Part shown: in pieces, positions 34,951-48,001 of the stretch
Layout of the letters: each line of letters opens with the position of its first letter
Numbering within the stretch: the stretch's first letter is position 1
Source of the DNA: Nymphaea colorata
Lineage: Eukaryota > Streptophyta > Magnoliopsida > Nymphaeales > Nymphaeaceae
Direction of reading: 5' to 3'
DNA length: 60,000 nt
NCBI RefSeq assembly: GCF_008831285.2
Contig: NC_045150.1
Coordinates: forward strand, 6,524,001-6,584,000
Made by a program: the position numbers and the translations under genes
The notes under the pieces: model-generated
Told to the model about the DNA's origin: nothing
Databases searched by the model: none
Seen by the model: only the letters and a program-made list of their open reading frames with translations

Positions 34951-35071
34951 CGAAGAGTCTATGTTAGATCAAAAACTTTCTGTGCCTTTAGTACTTGCAT
35001 TATCAAGATCCAACTTTCATGCCCAAGGATAATGTTCCTTCCATTTATGACAGAACTCATTGGAGACTCCA

Positions 35072-35847
35072 TTAGCTACGACTGGAGGATTGAGAATCAA
35101 AAGGAAGCTCAATAGAGGTGGCATTTCCATAAAATTCTTCAAGGTTGTAAAATTCCCGTTGTTGAGGGAGAAAAATGTGCACTACAACATCACCTGAAAA
35201 AATTGAACATGAAAATCGTCATGTGGACAGAGAAATAAGAACAATCATCGTTGCTGAACAACCAAGATATTATTAGATGCTGAAGATTTTGGACAAACCC
35301 TTACAAACTGCGCGATAAATTTAGTGTTTGACTACATGTTCATGCATGTTTGCTTCCATTTTTGGATATGAGAGTTCCCAAATGTGTACAACATTCATGT
35401 TGCATAACTTGAATGCACAAAATACAGCCCCTCCATAAATTTAACTTTTTAGACCATCCTTGTAAAGTTCTTTTCTCTTGAGCAAACAAAAAATTTTTAC
35501 ATGTAGCTCTTTTGCCAAATATAACACCATTTAGTTGCTACCATGAGCAACCCATAACGGCATAAAAAATGGTGAAATAATGTACAATCATTTTCCAGGC
35601 ATGAGCTATGTCACATGGGTGCTCCTAAAGAGCTGCCACCCCCACATCCACACGAGTTAGGTGCTACTGCTGGTGCTGGTGCGGCTCCGACACGGAATGT
35701 CAGCTGTGGTCACCAAACTAGGCCAAAACTGACCATTTTAGATGCACATTTGACTAAACTATCCCTCCAATGTTTATAATGACTAAAATGTACATATAGA
35801 TAAACAAATCTATTAAATAATTAATTAACTATCTAGTAGATTATATA

Positions 35848-35901
<54 letters not shown>

Positions 35902-38900
35902 GTATATCCTCGCCGCACTCACACCCACACCCCTGCACCCATATGACATAGGGTATAAAGCCACCAACATGGGTGGACGTCCACAAGATATCTGATTATG
36001 CTGAAGATCTTGAATTGAGTCTAATAAAGAACAGTCCTACATCTGCCAATTGGGGAAAATTAAATGTTCCATGTTAACTCGAAGAGAGAAATGGCTTACC
36101 AAAGTCCAGCAAAGTCCATGAATTGGCTTTTGTGTCACCAGAAGCAACTTTATTAAATTGCTTTTCTGCTACATCTCTAATCTTTGTGCTGTGTTTGAGA
36201 GAATGTCAGTTATGCTTCACATTACTTCTGATGGAAGAAACAAAGCTGAAATTTTTCACATGACCACAGAGAGAAGAATACCTGATAGCATCAATTTGAG
36301 GTCGAGAAAAAGCTGTAGCGATTATAAAGAAGCGAGTCCAGTAGACCAGAGGCTTTACAAATAGAAGCCGTATTTCAGAGGCCTTCACATCACTTGCAAC
36401 CTTAGCTAAAGCTACAGCAACTACAAGAAACCAAAAATATGAACAGATGATTATCAATATGCTCATTTTTTTCTTAAGATTAATACACATTTATTCTATA
36501 TAGTGTGCTCCAAATCAACCATAAAATGAATAAAGCATGTTTCAACTAGTAAAATGCATCACAACTTGAGAATTTGACCTGAACAAAGTATTCCCTGAAT
36601 CGTGCAACTTTTATCACACAATTTTGGAAAAGGAACAAAATAAAGACCAACGTAAGTTGTCTAAGGAGGAGAAAAAGGACTCCATATCAGCTGCAATAGA
36701 GGGGATGTAAAAGATGCTTTGTAAGATCTAGAAGCTACAGCATGATACTCTTAAATTTGTTCTCTTTGGAAAATCAGCCAGTTGATATACTGTTCTTATA
36801 AGGGCTTATATATCCAGAAGGAAGGAAGCACATCGGTGACGTAGTTGGAAGCTTATACTATAGGGGCCAAACCTGAAGTATCCCCCTCATAGAGTTGGAA
36901 AGCCTACTGACATACATTCTCTGAGCTTTGGGTAGCTCTATTGCCAAGAGAGAAATTTTGCACATCATGATCCACACTATTGTATGTTTCATAGAACTAG
37001 CTAATAACAACCCTGTACAAAAATGTGCTCACATGACAAGCTTTCTGCATCATCGCTAGCTTCTTTACTGACTGGCTTCTGATCAGTGCTTCTAAACACC
37101 ACTTTCCCATGCTTCTCAAATAGATCATCTAGCACATCGTCCATATCCTCATTCATGCCCTGAAAGAAGTAAATGTGGTTGTATTTAATTTTTCCTAAGG
37201 TAGACAGTGAAACATCATGATAACACATTAGTTTCACATAGATAGAGGGCCTGTTATCATGAGTTCTACTTCTAACCAAGTCAGGTTTCACTTCCTCAAC
37301 AAGAGAAGTTTTTTTATGACATCACATGAATGAATGGAAGAAATGACGATTTAATATAAAGTCCTTTAAAGCCAAATAACTCATCTTCTGCCCCTTTTAA
37401 CAAGGATTACATTTCTATACAAGGGAGGAAAAAAAATTATGAAGACATCAAGTTATATATACATATTAAGGCTATCCAGGCTGAGCTATCAAACCAAGAA
37501 GAAAGAATATGGCAGAAAATTGTGAGATTGCTAATCGTACAACATGCACAATAAAAAACCAGTCAGTATGCAATCATCCTGTCGGCCTTTGCTAACTTTT
37601 GAATGCCAAAACTGCCACCTGGTGTTGTCCAACTAAATCAATTTCCAGCTAAAAACCATAATTAGAGCACACTGACAGCAGCTCTTGGCAAAACAGAGTC
37701 ATGGATAAAGCAATCAGGATATCTGATGAGAAAGATTACAGTATATGCAGGAAGCAGAAAAGAACATAAGGCTAATCATGCTAATACGTAACTTGAACTT
37801 TGCCTCAAATTCTTGATGAACCACAGCCACTCATCAAGTCAACAAAGGTCTACGATAAATGATTCACAAACCTGTCACATAGAGCTTTACAAAACCAGGA
37901 AGATAACACAGTAACTAATGTAAGAAAAAAAAAAAAGAACGATAGAACCAATTGATCAAGAAAAGCCTGTCAGGGCATCAACTCCTATTATTACTGAACA
38001 GATACGCACACCAAAAAATGTACGAAAGAATACAAACCAAATAAACTACGAACAACAAAATGAATTAGCTATCAACTAAACTCCCTATCTCACAGAGCCC
38101 CATCAAGCAAAGCCTCACATGGAGAGACGATCCAATTCAGCAGACAAAAAGTTCAGTGTTCAGCGAAGCAGATAGAGAATGACAAACTTCTCGTCTCTTT
38201 TAGAATTGCATCTGATCTCTAATCTCACTGACTGGGAAGAGACATACTGGCGCTTCCAAAGAGGACCAAAAGCTTGCATTCTGCAGATCCGTCCCATAGA
38301 AATACCATAAAACCACTGTGTCCTCATACATACACATCAAAATGCTCTATAAACTAAGTAAAAGTTGATCCTTTACAAGAACTGAAAATGATGGCCAGTT
38401 GATAAAGATACATGCACAAGGAAATGTGCCATAAATAGGCATGTGCCAAATTTTCCTACAAACTTTGAAATCCTGCCGCGATAAATCCATAGTACTCCTA
38501 GCACTAACAAAATCTACAAACCAATACAGGTGAATCGTAGAAAATCCATTTCTCTCTCTGGGAACGAAGAATGTTATCGAGGTACCAGATCAGATTTTAG
38601 TATGCTCATTCCTGCATTATTACCATATGGGTGCTCGAAGCATGACTTTCAACCTCACCTAAAAATAGTTTATTCAGGATACAAAGACAGAGCCAAGACT
38701 GTAATTTCCAGTAGCCCACTAGCCAATGGGAAGTACTCGGTGCAGGATTTGGAACACAATTATCACTTAAACAGGGTCGTTGCAACTTGCAACAAACACT
38801 AATCTACAAGCTACCAATTAACATTACAAAAATGTGATGAGTCCATCCTCCAACTGACCAGAAGCACATTCAGTGAGACGCAAGTGAAGCAATTCACAGA

Positions 38901-39644
38901 GGGAAAAACAAGTGGCCTTCAATTGGATTCATGTAGAGAGAGGTGTATAGTGCATTTTAACAACTTGAACAAAGCCGCCGAACAGATTGAGATCAAGTTG
39001 CCACTTGCCTGTGTGGCCAATAACTCATACCATAGATATGGTCCTAGAAGCGTTGTCGTCGTACTTCTGAAGTATATTGACAACCAGATGTGCATTGGAC
39101 CTGGTGACTTAGTAAGGGCAAAACGGATGGAAACCTGATTTCTGTGCCATCCCAACTCGGCATGGAGGTAGCCTGTCAACGATTACAGAAAGTATGCAAG
39201 TAACTCAGTAATGTAGAATCCCTACTCAAAGTGCAATGCTGGCCGACGAAGGCCATTTATCCCATAAGTTGCCTCAGCCAATACGATTTCCCCTCCAAAT
39301 TCATAAACGGTTTCCCCAGCATGGTAAAAACCGACCCTCCAAATTTATGAAGAATTTCCCTCAGCGAATAGTGCCCCGAGAGAAAGAGGAAGAACCAAAA
39401 CGAGCACAGCAGCCATGAAAATTTAGAAACAGCCAACAAGCTAAAACACCAAAAATTTATCTGGGAATCCTACCTCGACCATTCCGAAGTTCTTCTTGGA
39501 AGCAACCAGAGCAAGGGGTTTAGACTTATTTCGATGGGATGGGAAGAGAAGGGTGCTTAAGAAGTGTCTGCTTTGGATGGACGTGAGGGAAGCAGTCGTC
39601 GAGAGAGTAAGCGCAGGGAAAATTACGGACAACGACGACGCCAT
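35072..39644 (-). CDS. RsfS: RsfS / Iojap-family ribosomal silencing factor, probably plastid-targeted
   Basis: Five minus-strand exons join in phase to 215 residues: 39644-39474 (ATG at 39644), 37159-37033, 36420-36282, 36188-36100 and 35193-35072 (TAA). Residues 1-57 are rich in Ser, Thr and Leu, fitting an organelle transit peptide. An acidic linker (MDDVLDDLFEKHGKVVFRS) follows. The RsfS domain (about 100-205) has FVKPLVYWTRFFIIATAFS, then NSWTLLDFGDVVVHIFLP and FYNLEEFYGNA. The bacterial family binds ribosomal protein L14 (uL14) and blocks subunit joining. Maize Iojap affects plastid ribosomes. The length is close to plant homologues (about 180-240 aa). Introns 1 and 4 are long (2.3 kb and 0.9 kb), and intron 4 carries a MITE. 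Plastid location is inferred from the N-terminus and from homologues. Confidence 0.93.
35606..35951 (-). mobile_element. 'CTATGTCAC' MITE family, copy B, in RsfS intron 4
   Basis: The left end is CTATGTCACATGGGTGC and the inverted right end is CTATGTCATATGGGTGC, 346 bp apart. The inner sequence next to the right end (minus strand: gtgtgggtgtgagtgcggc) resembles the left end of copies A and D, so this copy is inverted. A (TA)n run (about 35844-35890) is near the right end. A clear 8-bp duplication is not visible (ggcatgag versus ggtataaa). Confidence 0.75.
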
Positions 39645-42600
39645 GATCGAACCAGTGACGATAAGGTTAGAGAGAGAGCGACTTTCAAAAGAGGATCCAG
39701 TTTAGAAACAAATGCAGGTGGGAAATAGATCCGATTCGATTCAAATCAAAATCCAAAACGAGTACAAATCTACGGTCGGGGTGGGCATTCACCACTAATC
39801 GAGCCCCGCAGGGTCACCATTAATAGCCAATCGAATTTCACGAAATCCATAGTTTATTTGATAAAGTTGTCCTCGTGATTTATAAACTGGCTTTCTGAAA
39901 GTTCTGTTTTCTAACTTAACAGGTTAAGGGCAGTGTTGCATTTTTACATGTTCATGTCCTGATATTGTTAGTATTGTGCTTGTTTCTTAGCTGTGTTAAG
40001 CATACTCATACCACTCATACCATTCCCAATTCATATCATATGAATTCTTATGAATTCATAGGTTACAGGAGGATGTGCTGAAATGCAACACTGGTATGAG
40101 TATGTCATGCGCTCAAATGAGACAACCTCATTCTTATAAATAATATTGTTCTTGGAGTTTCAAATGACCCATCAAAACGTAAACAGCCAAATTCTTCAAA
40201 CGATTTTTCATTTCTTTTTTGTTTCTCACTCTAACCGGTCCATAGATCACATCATGAATTAATAGATATGTTATGACTTCAATATGAGGCATAGACCAGG
40301 TAAGCGTATAAAGATTTTGAAACGCTCGACAAAACCATATCCGGTAAGTAGTAGTTTTTTCGACGCAACAACATAAAGGGCACTGGGCACCTACTCGCAA
40401 GATGAAAACCAGACCTTTTGAGGTTATTTTCAGTATAAATGCGGTCTAACAGAAAAAGCTATGTAAGAGTTTTGTAGAGGTTGAAGCAAACTATATGCAC
40501 ATTATATAGAAAACACATTCGCCATGTCATGTATGGGTCGAAGAGATATAACGCCCATGGACATGGAACAACAAGCCGCGGGAAAACCATGGAAAAGTAG
40601 AAATAGAAAAGGAATGCCACGGGAGGTATGGACTTTGGAGTTCATCGATACGGAGGGCCATGGGGCACGGATAATGGTCGTCAAATCAGCAAAAATTTGA
40701 TCCACCAAGGTAGGAATATGTTGTTCCTAGCCATCCAAATCTTTCACCAGAAACAGCAAATCCAAGGCACTAAGGTGAATTAGAATGAGATCAACAATAG
40801 CCTTAGGAGAGATATGTCAAAAAGGTCAAAGCCTTTCTTTTTTTCCGCCCTTAGGGTTCAATCGGAGTCTGGATGGGGAACGGTAAAAAGAGAAGAAAAC
40901 AGCTGCTGGACAGTGAAGAAGTCATCTCTGGTATTTCCATAAACAATGCTGATCTGTTATTGCCGGAAAATGAGGTGCCGAACTCACAATCTGAAGCCCC
41001 ATCGTGACTACACCATCCAGCTATGCAACGAAAGGACGGACCGTTTGGCTTTGGTCAGAAATCGTTAGGAAGATCGGGCACCACTGGCGGCCACTTTCAC
41101 CGGTGTGAAAGATTAATGCAGGAATCAGATTAGTATTTCCACGGCCAACCCATCTGAGGAGTTGTTACCAGACCTTGTAATATCTGGTTTTTGTTCTCTT
41201 TTGGCTTCTTGTTTTCTTCCGCATTTGTTCCATGTATTTTTTGGGCCGATATATCCAACTTTGTTTTTACATTATTTCATATTAATAAGCTTCGGCCTCC
41301 AGCAGGGTTGTTGTGGAACTTACATTTCAAAAGCAATTTGAAATTTCACTAATATATCCATAAAATTGTTCTAAAAGTTTTAATTTGTATACTTTTTTAT
41401 TACTCTATTCATTTTTTAGTTGAGAGAGAGAGAGAGAGAGAGAGCTCCAATGGTTGGGACCGTCCAATCAAGACAAACCGGTAAATCCTGAAATATTCAG
41501 GTGAGCACACGTCCGTTTCCTGTCCCACTTTTTCCCCTTCATCTCTCTCTCCCCCTAGGAGGGGAGAACAGGCCATGTAAGTTGAAGACAGGAGGAGAGA
41601 CAAATGAGAAAGGGAGGAGAGAGGTGAAAATTTGGTCCCAAACTGCAACTGGATTTTATCATTTTCCTATAGCAATATGTATTAATATCCTTGTATAATA
41701 TCATATAGTATACGTATATATCCATCAGTTTCAATGTCATAGTGCCAAGTCATATGTTTTTCATTCGTAAATGCCCGTTTCTTTGTTACATTTTAAATTT
41801 TAACAATGGGCAATGCATTCTATCAGTTTCATTTTTCTAGTAGAACTGCTTAATAAAAAACAAAAAAAAATCAGTAATAAAAGTTCTCAAGAGTCCAAAG
41901 TGCTAAGAACAAATGATTACTCTTGCTTAATCTGGTGAAATACCAGAACATAGCAGTTACTTTCACTTCTCATTAGCTGAGTGACAATTGCATTTTAGTC
42001 AAGTAATAAGCTCCCACGCAACGCTGAAGAGGCAACCCTTATATTTCCTGTAAGTTTGTTCAGATGACCAATGAAAGGCAAAATTGCATTTGTCGAAGTT
42101 GAATGCTTACCATGGACTCGGGACTTCGTGACAGGTTTCAAGTTCCTATATGCAACATTCAATCAAAAAGATGGTAGAAGAAGGGCTTCAGAGAAACCCT
42201 GCACCAGACGATCAAAAGTAGAACCGTGACCGACATCTCCCATAGGCTGGTGATCAGGTCAGGTCAAGAAACAGGAATATGATGCTTGAATATACAGAGA
42301 ACTTAGTTTCGTGCTGTAGCAGTTAAGGGTGGAACTCTAGTGATGGAGGAATAATGCATACAAGCTTCAGCACGGTAGGCCTCTCGACTTTACTTCACCT
42401 TCAAACAGGTTACAGTTTTTCTCAGCATTTAAAATCAATAAAATTCAAAGCCAACCTAATCTTGGCAAGTCTTTGCTATAGAAATTCTAGCATAAACGTA
42501 ATCTCTCTCTCCTTCTCTCTCTCCCTCTTTCACTTTTAATAGTAGCTAACTGAAGCATTTGGCTTCCTGCAGTTGAGCTCTTACTTATCCCTTTGTTGCT

Positions 42601-44305
42601 ATCAGATAGCAGTTTCTTCGTCCAAGTTTCTTCTCCTATTTGTGTATCTCTGTACCTTCCCTGCCAGCCTATTCCATCGTAGTTTCTGTACACAGATAAA
42701 CATTCAGACTTTCTTTCTTGTATGCTTCTTTCTGAACAGCGTTTCTCAGTTGATTCTTTTTCTGGTTTCAAAAGGAAAACTGAATGTACAAATTGAACAT
42801 CAACGGTGAGGAATAACAAAACAATGAGATACGAATAAAAGGCAACTGTTAACCGACATGTCATAATGCATCATTTATCTACTCCTTGTGGTGCATATTT
42901 TGCATATGCAATCAACATTAGTAGAGATTGTGGATCATGAGATTGTGACGTGCACACAAGATATTTAAGGAACCAAAACCCCACAACGTACCAAAATTTC
43001 ACGAGGCAAAAGAAGCATATTCTTAGCCTAAAAGGCATACAAGTTACAAACGGAAGCTCATACTGAGACATGACTATTCTCAATATGATAGCCTCGGTTG
43101 AAACAAATTTTTCAAAGGAATATGTTCTGTCGGTCCGCCTGTCCCTTCCTTTGCTTTCCATTTTATTCACTATAGTGTCTTGAAAGATTTGTTTGTCTGC
43201 TAAGATAAACTGGTAAAATGTCCGGTAAATGAAATTTCATGAAAGTGTCCTCCATGCTTGCAGCAACAGATTTCACTGTTGTTAAACTACCACACTTGAG
43301 CGATACCACTCAGTGTCAAGCTCAAGCTGTTCTAATAAACTTTCTCAGCAAATAAGGTAGGAAACAGTGGTACCTTCCACCATAACTTGTGACTAGATGG
43401 ACTACTGAACATTTGTTTTCCTAAGTGACAACTTTCCAAGCCAACCACTTTCCACCAGTCTGCAATGTTCCTCTTTCCCAATTCAACAAATCCAAACTTA
43501 TTTCTCGTCTTTTCACAAATGGGAACCACTCCCTCGTCACAGCCATTACGCTGCTTTTCAATTGGATCTGAAAACACATCCTTAACACACCATCGTCCTT
43601 CCAATACAATAATAGAAAAGAAGACGGAGAAGCAGAGAAAGAACTTTAGCATCATTCTTCATCAAGGACTAAAAAAAGAGGCTTTAAACCAAACTACAGC
43701 GCTACAAAGTGGGATGCAATCGGATGAGGGGAACGTGTCCTCCCTGATTGGGAAATGAATTTGTACGGATGGTTGCAGTACACTAAGCAATAGGTAATAT
43801 CCATTCAACAACAATGTTTGTTGAATACAGTGAATTTTTGTATGTATGTTCACCACTTCCCCTAATCCTAGCCAGTCACAATGTTATGCTCATCATGACA
43901 TTGTACGAAGAAGGATCCTTCATCTTCACCAAGTATAAGCGAAATCAATAAAATTCACATAGTTCGTAACACAATTTTAGCCCAATCACATCCAACTCTC
44001 CTTTACAAATGCAATGGCATAATTCACCGTGTTTATACAAGAAGAGAAAATACTGCATCATAAGAAGAACACCATCGTCTGTAAAACGAACCCAAGAAAC
44101 GCCAGGAAACCATGAAAGTAACTTAAGCGGCACAAAGAAGATTGTCTTTTTACTAAGACTTCCTTCTATAATTAGTGAATAATAAAAGCGAACGTCTCAA
44201 TGCCCAACTTCCCGTAACAAAATCCCCCGAGGAAAGAAAAAAATCAAACGCATACAATATGAGGCCAACTAGAACACCATACTCAAGAGGGAAAAGGGAA
44301 GGTCT
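39645..44305. other. Spacer between RsfS and NIP7
   Basis: About 4.6 kb. It contains a LINE-like zinc-knuckle fragment (40134-40500 minus), a GA tract (41421-41442) and an exon-like piece at 42163-42246 (minus). Open frames at 42487-42864 and 43332-43655 (minus) show no family motif. The first 300 bp beside RsfS exon 1 should include its promoter. No complete gene was recognised. Confidence 0.5.
40134..40500 (-). pseudogene. LINE-like reverse-transcriptase zinc-binding (zf-RVT) fragment
   Basis: Minus-strand translation gives AQCPLCCCVEKTTTYRIWFC, the C-P-L-C...H/C-x-W pattern of the zf-RVT domain at the end of plant non-LTR reverse transcriptases. A neighbouring frame just upstream reads KRSGFHLASRCP, as expected before that motif, so there is a frameshift between them. 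Further RT domains were not found upstream. Confidence 0.5.
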
Positions 44306-44872
44306 TCACAGCTCGTCTTCCATCCTCAAATACTCGCCGATGTCAGCCTGGTGCAAGACGACGATCCCGTTAGGGTCCAGCTTGCGGCAGTCCTGCGTCG
44401 ACTTGGCGGCGACGCCAAAGCCGAGGGGGATGTCAGACATAGATAAGACGACTACGCCGTCATTGACAGAGGTATTTTCGGAGATCCGGCCGACGCCGCC
44501 CTTAAGGACGTGATTGCCATAAAGGAAGGACATCTCCGCGGCAGGCTTGAGCCAGACCTTGTGCTTGGCATGGGCGGCAAGGAGGTCCAGGCACTGGATG
44601 GTAAGGCGGAAGTCCCCGCCCTTGGTGAACTTGCCGATGCAGGTGCCGAGGCTGACAAGGCGGTCACGGGCGACGTTGGTGGCGCGGCGGACAACGGGCT
44701 CGGCGGCGTACAAGACGCGGTTCTTGTGGAGGCGGAAGCAAAAGCGACCGTCCTCGCCGCCGGGGCCGTCACCGGCTGAGCGGCGCTCGACGATGTCTTT
44801 AAGGTTGCTGCCCACAAACTTGAACAGCTTCTCGAAGACAACGGTGGTCTCCTTCTCGTCGAGAGGCCGCAT
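44306..44872 (-). CDS. NIP7: NIP7, 60S ribosome subunit biogenesis protein
   Basis: A single exon of 188 codons from ATG 44872, with stop at 44308-44306. The N-terminal domain ([38 protein letters not shown]) is followed by the PUA RNA-binding domain ([54 protein letters not shown]). NIP7 works in nucleolar pre-rRNA processing and 60S assembly. The length fits the family (about 180 aa), with a small Gly-rich insert near residue 35 ([11 protein letters not shown]). The coding region is much more GC-rich than its flanks, so several long antisense frames appear over it; these are by-products. A GA-rich stretch (44889-44910) lies just upstream and may be in the promoter or leader. Confidence 0.96.
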   Translation of the reverse strand: MRPLDEKETTVVFEKLFKFVGSNLKDIVERRSAGDGPGGEDGRFCFRLHKNRVLYAAEPVVRRATNVARDRLVSLGTCIGKFTKGGDFRLTIQCLDLLAAHAKHKVWLKPAAEMSFLYGNHVLKGGVGRISENTSVNDGVVVLSMSDIPLGFGVAAKSTQDCRKLDPNGIVVLHQADIGEYLRMEDEL

Positions 44873-45479
44873 CTCTCCTCAGGCGCGTAGAGAGAGAGAG
44901 AAAGAGAGAGTGCAGGGTTCGGCTCTTTGCTCTCGTCGGCACGCAAGGTTTTAGTATCCTGTTCACAGAGGCGGAAGTCCATAAAAGGTAAAAGTCCCAA
45001 ACCGAATCGAATCCGGTAAAGTATCGGTTTAATGTTAACCTTGTGTTTGGGTGTGACTTAGTGGCCAAAGGATAAGTGATCATCTTGCTAGCGCTCTTTT
45101 GATTTTGTTAAAACCAAATTTTAGCTTACTAACATGGTTTCTTTTTCATTTGAAATGGACCGTACAAACTCGCTTTTGTGATTTATCTTGAAGCATTAGC
45201 TCTCAAAGTTTGGTGATTTGGTTGATAGCATCCTCAACAATGGATGCATTGTTGAGCTAACATGTATTGTATCTTAAGTGTTTGTTTTTCTTTTTAGGGT
45301 TCTAGATCCTTTAGGAGTCATTTGGTAGTTGGAATACTATGTTAGTATTTTATTTACATACCACAAAAATTGGAACAGGTTTACGGAACACTAGAAGTAG
45401 ATGTACATGAATCTGCCCTGATCTTTAAGATATATTCATAAAACACTTACAAAGTGTTCTATTTGTCAAACGGTTTTTT

Positions 45480-45620
45480 AGGAGCTGTTTGCCAATGAGA
45501 ATGGTTTATAATCATTTCATGAATATGGTTCAAAAATTGAGGCACCATTAATCTGTTTTATTTTGGGGGCAGATTTATAAAACAATTATAAATTGTTATC
45601 GTTGCCAAACAGTAGGTCCA
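45480..45620. mobile_element. Possible small MITE with CTGTTTG(C/G)CAA ends
   Basis: 'aggagctgtttgccaa' on the left and 'ttgccaaacagtaggtcc' on the right are inverted matches about 130 bp apart. A similar 'ggagtcatttggtag' start lies at 45317. The target duplication is unclear. Confidence 0.4.
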
Positions 45621-45944
45621 ACTTTTGTTCCTAAGGTTAATATTTTTTCTGTTTTCTCTTTCTTCTCTACCTTTTAGGGTATGCCGATATGTTTCATTGA
45701 CTAAAGTCCTATCAATGGTATACAAGTAGTGGAAGGACTATTGGTTAAGAAGGCCCACTGGATCTATTACTCATGGCTTGTTGCTATCTATTCCAGTAAC
45801 TAGTTGGTATATGAGCTCATTAGATGGTTCCCAAAGTCAAAAGCTGGTCAGCATATGGATGGGTCCAATTGGTGCAGGGGTCCAAAATCACTACTAGGAA
45901 GACTCCCTACTACTGTTTGTTGTGCATGAACTGATTAATTCTGG

Positions 45945-46118
45945 TGTTTTTGTTCTTGATCATACATAATTTAGCATGGTTGTATGAGCTCAAGACCTAA
46001 TCATCAGATACCTCAATCTTACTATGTCTGATGTTTTTGTTCTTCGCCATGCATAATTTAGCATGGTTGCATGAGCTCAACACCTAATCATCAGATGCCT
46101 CAATCTTACTATGTCAGA
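45945..46118 (+). repeat. Tandem duplication, 87-bp unit
   Basis: Two copies contain 'tgtttttgttctt', 'cataatttagcatggttg' and 'cctcaatcttactatgtc', starting at 45945 and 46032, with few differences. Nothing suggests a coding function. Confidence 0.88.
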
Positions 46119-47923
46119 CCACTTGGTAAATCGGATGCATGTCATGAATGCATTATAAACCTAGTTCCCGTCTGCTTTGCATTCTGGTTCACTTCGTAAC
46201 TTGTTTGCTTGGGAGGGGAGGCTGGTAAGTGGTCAGTCTCTATTTCAAACGTTAGGAATACCATCCTCCTGTGCTATAAAAAAAAGTCATTGATGCTCAA
46301 CTTGAAATACAGCAAGGTAGCACCCTCGAGGCACCGAAAGCAAACCTTACACCCAAAGAAGGGACAAAGGGTTGGATGGGAGCTACGGCTCTTTCCAGAT
46401 CAGTAAGACTAGATGAAAGCAAACCCTACACCCAAAACAAACGTAACAGTCATCGTTTATAAGAATAGATGAAATTAGTCTTGCCTTTACACAACCATTC
46501 TGTAAAAAATGAATTTACTTCCAAATTTCATTGTCAAGAATCAACTTTTTTTTAGTCTTTTCCCTTATATAAAGATTGTCTCAATGACCATGGCTGTAAG
46601 AATGAACGTAAAATCTTGCATTTTGTTAGCTAGATGGTTGTATTCGAGAATATGACCTACACATCAACAAGCATGTGCTCTAGTTTTGATTTCTAAGTTT
46701 CTCAAACATGCGATCACATTTCTATAATTTGGTTTGAGAAATACAAGCCAAAATTAGTTTGAAATAAAAAAGTATGAGTGGACAATTTTGTTGAGAAATA
46801 TGGTTATAATTTTTCAGTTTTGCAGTTGTCTAACCAGCGACCGCCGCCTTAATGGAACTTTTGGATTAAAAATATATGGTTCTTATGTAAATCTGATGTG
46901 ATATGCTTTTGCTGATATGGTTAAAGATCTATGGTTCATCAAACTAGGGATCTTGAGTCAGACTTAAGATCCACACTTCAAATCTTTATGTACTTTTTTG
47001 CATCCATAAAAAGTCAGATTTAAAATTGAAGGAGAAGGTTCTGATCTTAAATTCATGGTTCTCAAATCCAGTTGCAGTGGACTGTGGCGAACCCCTTGTG
47101 CTTCTTATGGATTAAATGTTGTTAAAAATGAACTTTTGATCTTGCTACTTTGAAAGAGAAAAACCGATTTTGAGGAGGAGAAATAAGAGAAGTTCAATAA
47201 AGGGATGAAGATGGTTCAATGACCTCCCCTTTCGATTCCACTAACTTATGTTAAACCTTGGTTACATTAACTAAATTATCTCACGATGGCCAGTTAGCAA
47301 GAAGTCAAAATTAAGCAACTAATTGCAATTTCAGAAAATTTATGTGCATAAACTAAACATTGAACATACTGTAAAATTTTCAAATAGAAAACCTAAGAAA
47401 AGGTTCACAATGAAAAACACGAACCAAAACTTAATTATTAAAAAAATGTGAATATAGCTTCAAAGTTCACTTTGATGAAAGATAAAGTGATCAACTTGCA
47501 TAAACTTTTTTCTTTCTTCCTCTAGTACAATAAAACTGCATTCAAGATGTGAGATTTAGTTGTACTCTTGGTCGCGCAAGACCCCCTCAATCAAAGTTCA
47601 ACCCTACCCACCAACCCCATTGGTGCAACAAAAAAAGTCATTTAGTCACCATTGACTCAGTTTTTGTGAACTCAGACGGTTCACACATCAGTAACCGCCA
47701 ACCATTTAATTGGGACCCTAAGTCGAAAGCAGATGTCAGTCGGAAGAAGACATCATCGGTTACCATGCATTCAATTATTCAAGGAAGCATAGAGAAGTCA
47801 ACAAATCATTGGATACCCTTAATTGCATCTGCTTTTTCGGATATTCACAAATTAGAATATGAACAAAGAAAACACATATCTGAATCTGAAGTTATAATCC
47901 AATTTCACAATCTGAATTCTATG

Positions 47924-48001
47924 TCAATCAATTTTGGATAAATCTAACCGATTGAAAAATGTTCAATCAATTTTGGATAAATCTAACCGATTGAAAAATG
48001 T
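47924..48001 (+). repeat. Perfect tandem duplication of 39 bp
   Basis: A 39-bp unit starting 'tcaatcaattttgg' at 47924 is repeated without a visible change at 47963. The identity suggests a recent event. Confidence 0.92.

Larger units (their letters stand above)
31822..35071. other. Spacer between convergent invertase and RsfS genes
   Basis: An AATAAA at 32049-32054 is a candidate polyadenylation signal for the invertase, about 230 bp after its stop. The rest holds repeats: a 'gagctcgag/actcgagtc' motif-rich segment (about 32300-32665), two tRNA-like or SINE-like pieces (33010-33125 minus, 33240-33310 plus), a possible foldback element (33800-34030), and MITEs at 34085 and 34717. No gene was found. 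Confidence 0.55.

Noticed and set aside
38530-39138. Plus-strand frames at 38530-38802 and 38884-39138
   Set aside because: They lie inside intron 1 of the minus-strand RsfS gene and have no motif.
42487-42864. 125-codon minus frame beginning MTCRLTVAFYSYL
   Set aside because: No recognisable motif, and its end is read through a GA/CT tract (RERGRERRRERL).
44452-45000. Long antisense and shifted frames over NIP7
   Set aside because: They arise from the GC-rich NIP7 coding sequence read in other frames. Their Ala/Ser/Arg-rich products have no domain.
47549-47941. 130-codon open frame
   Set aside because: No family motif, no codon or composition signal, and its end runs into a tandem repeat. 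Probably a chance frame.
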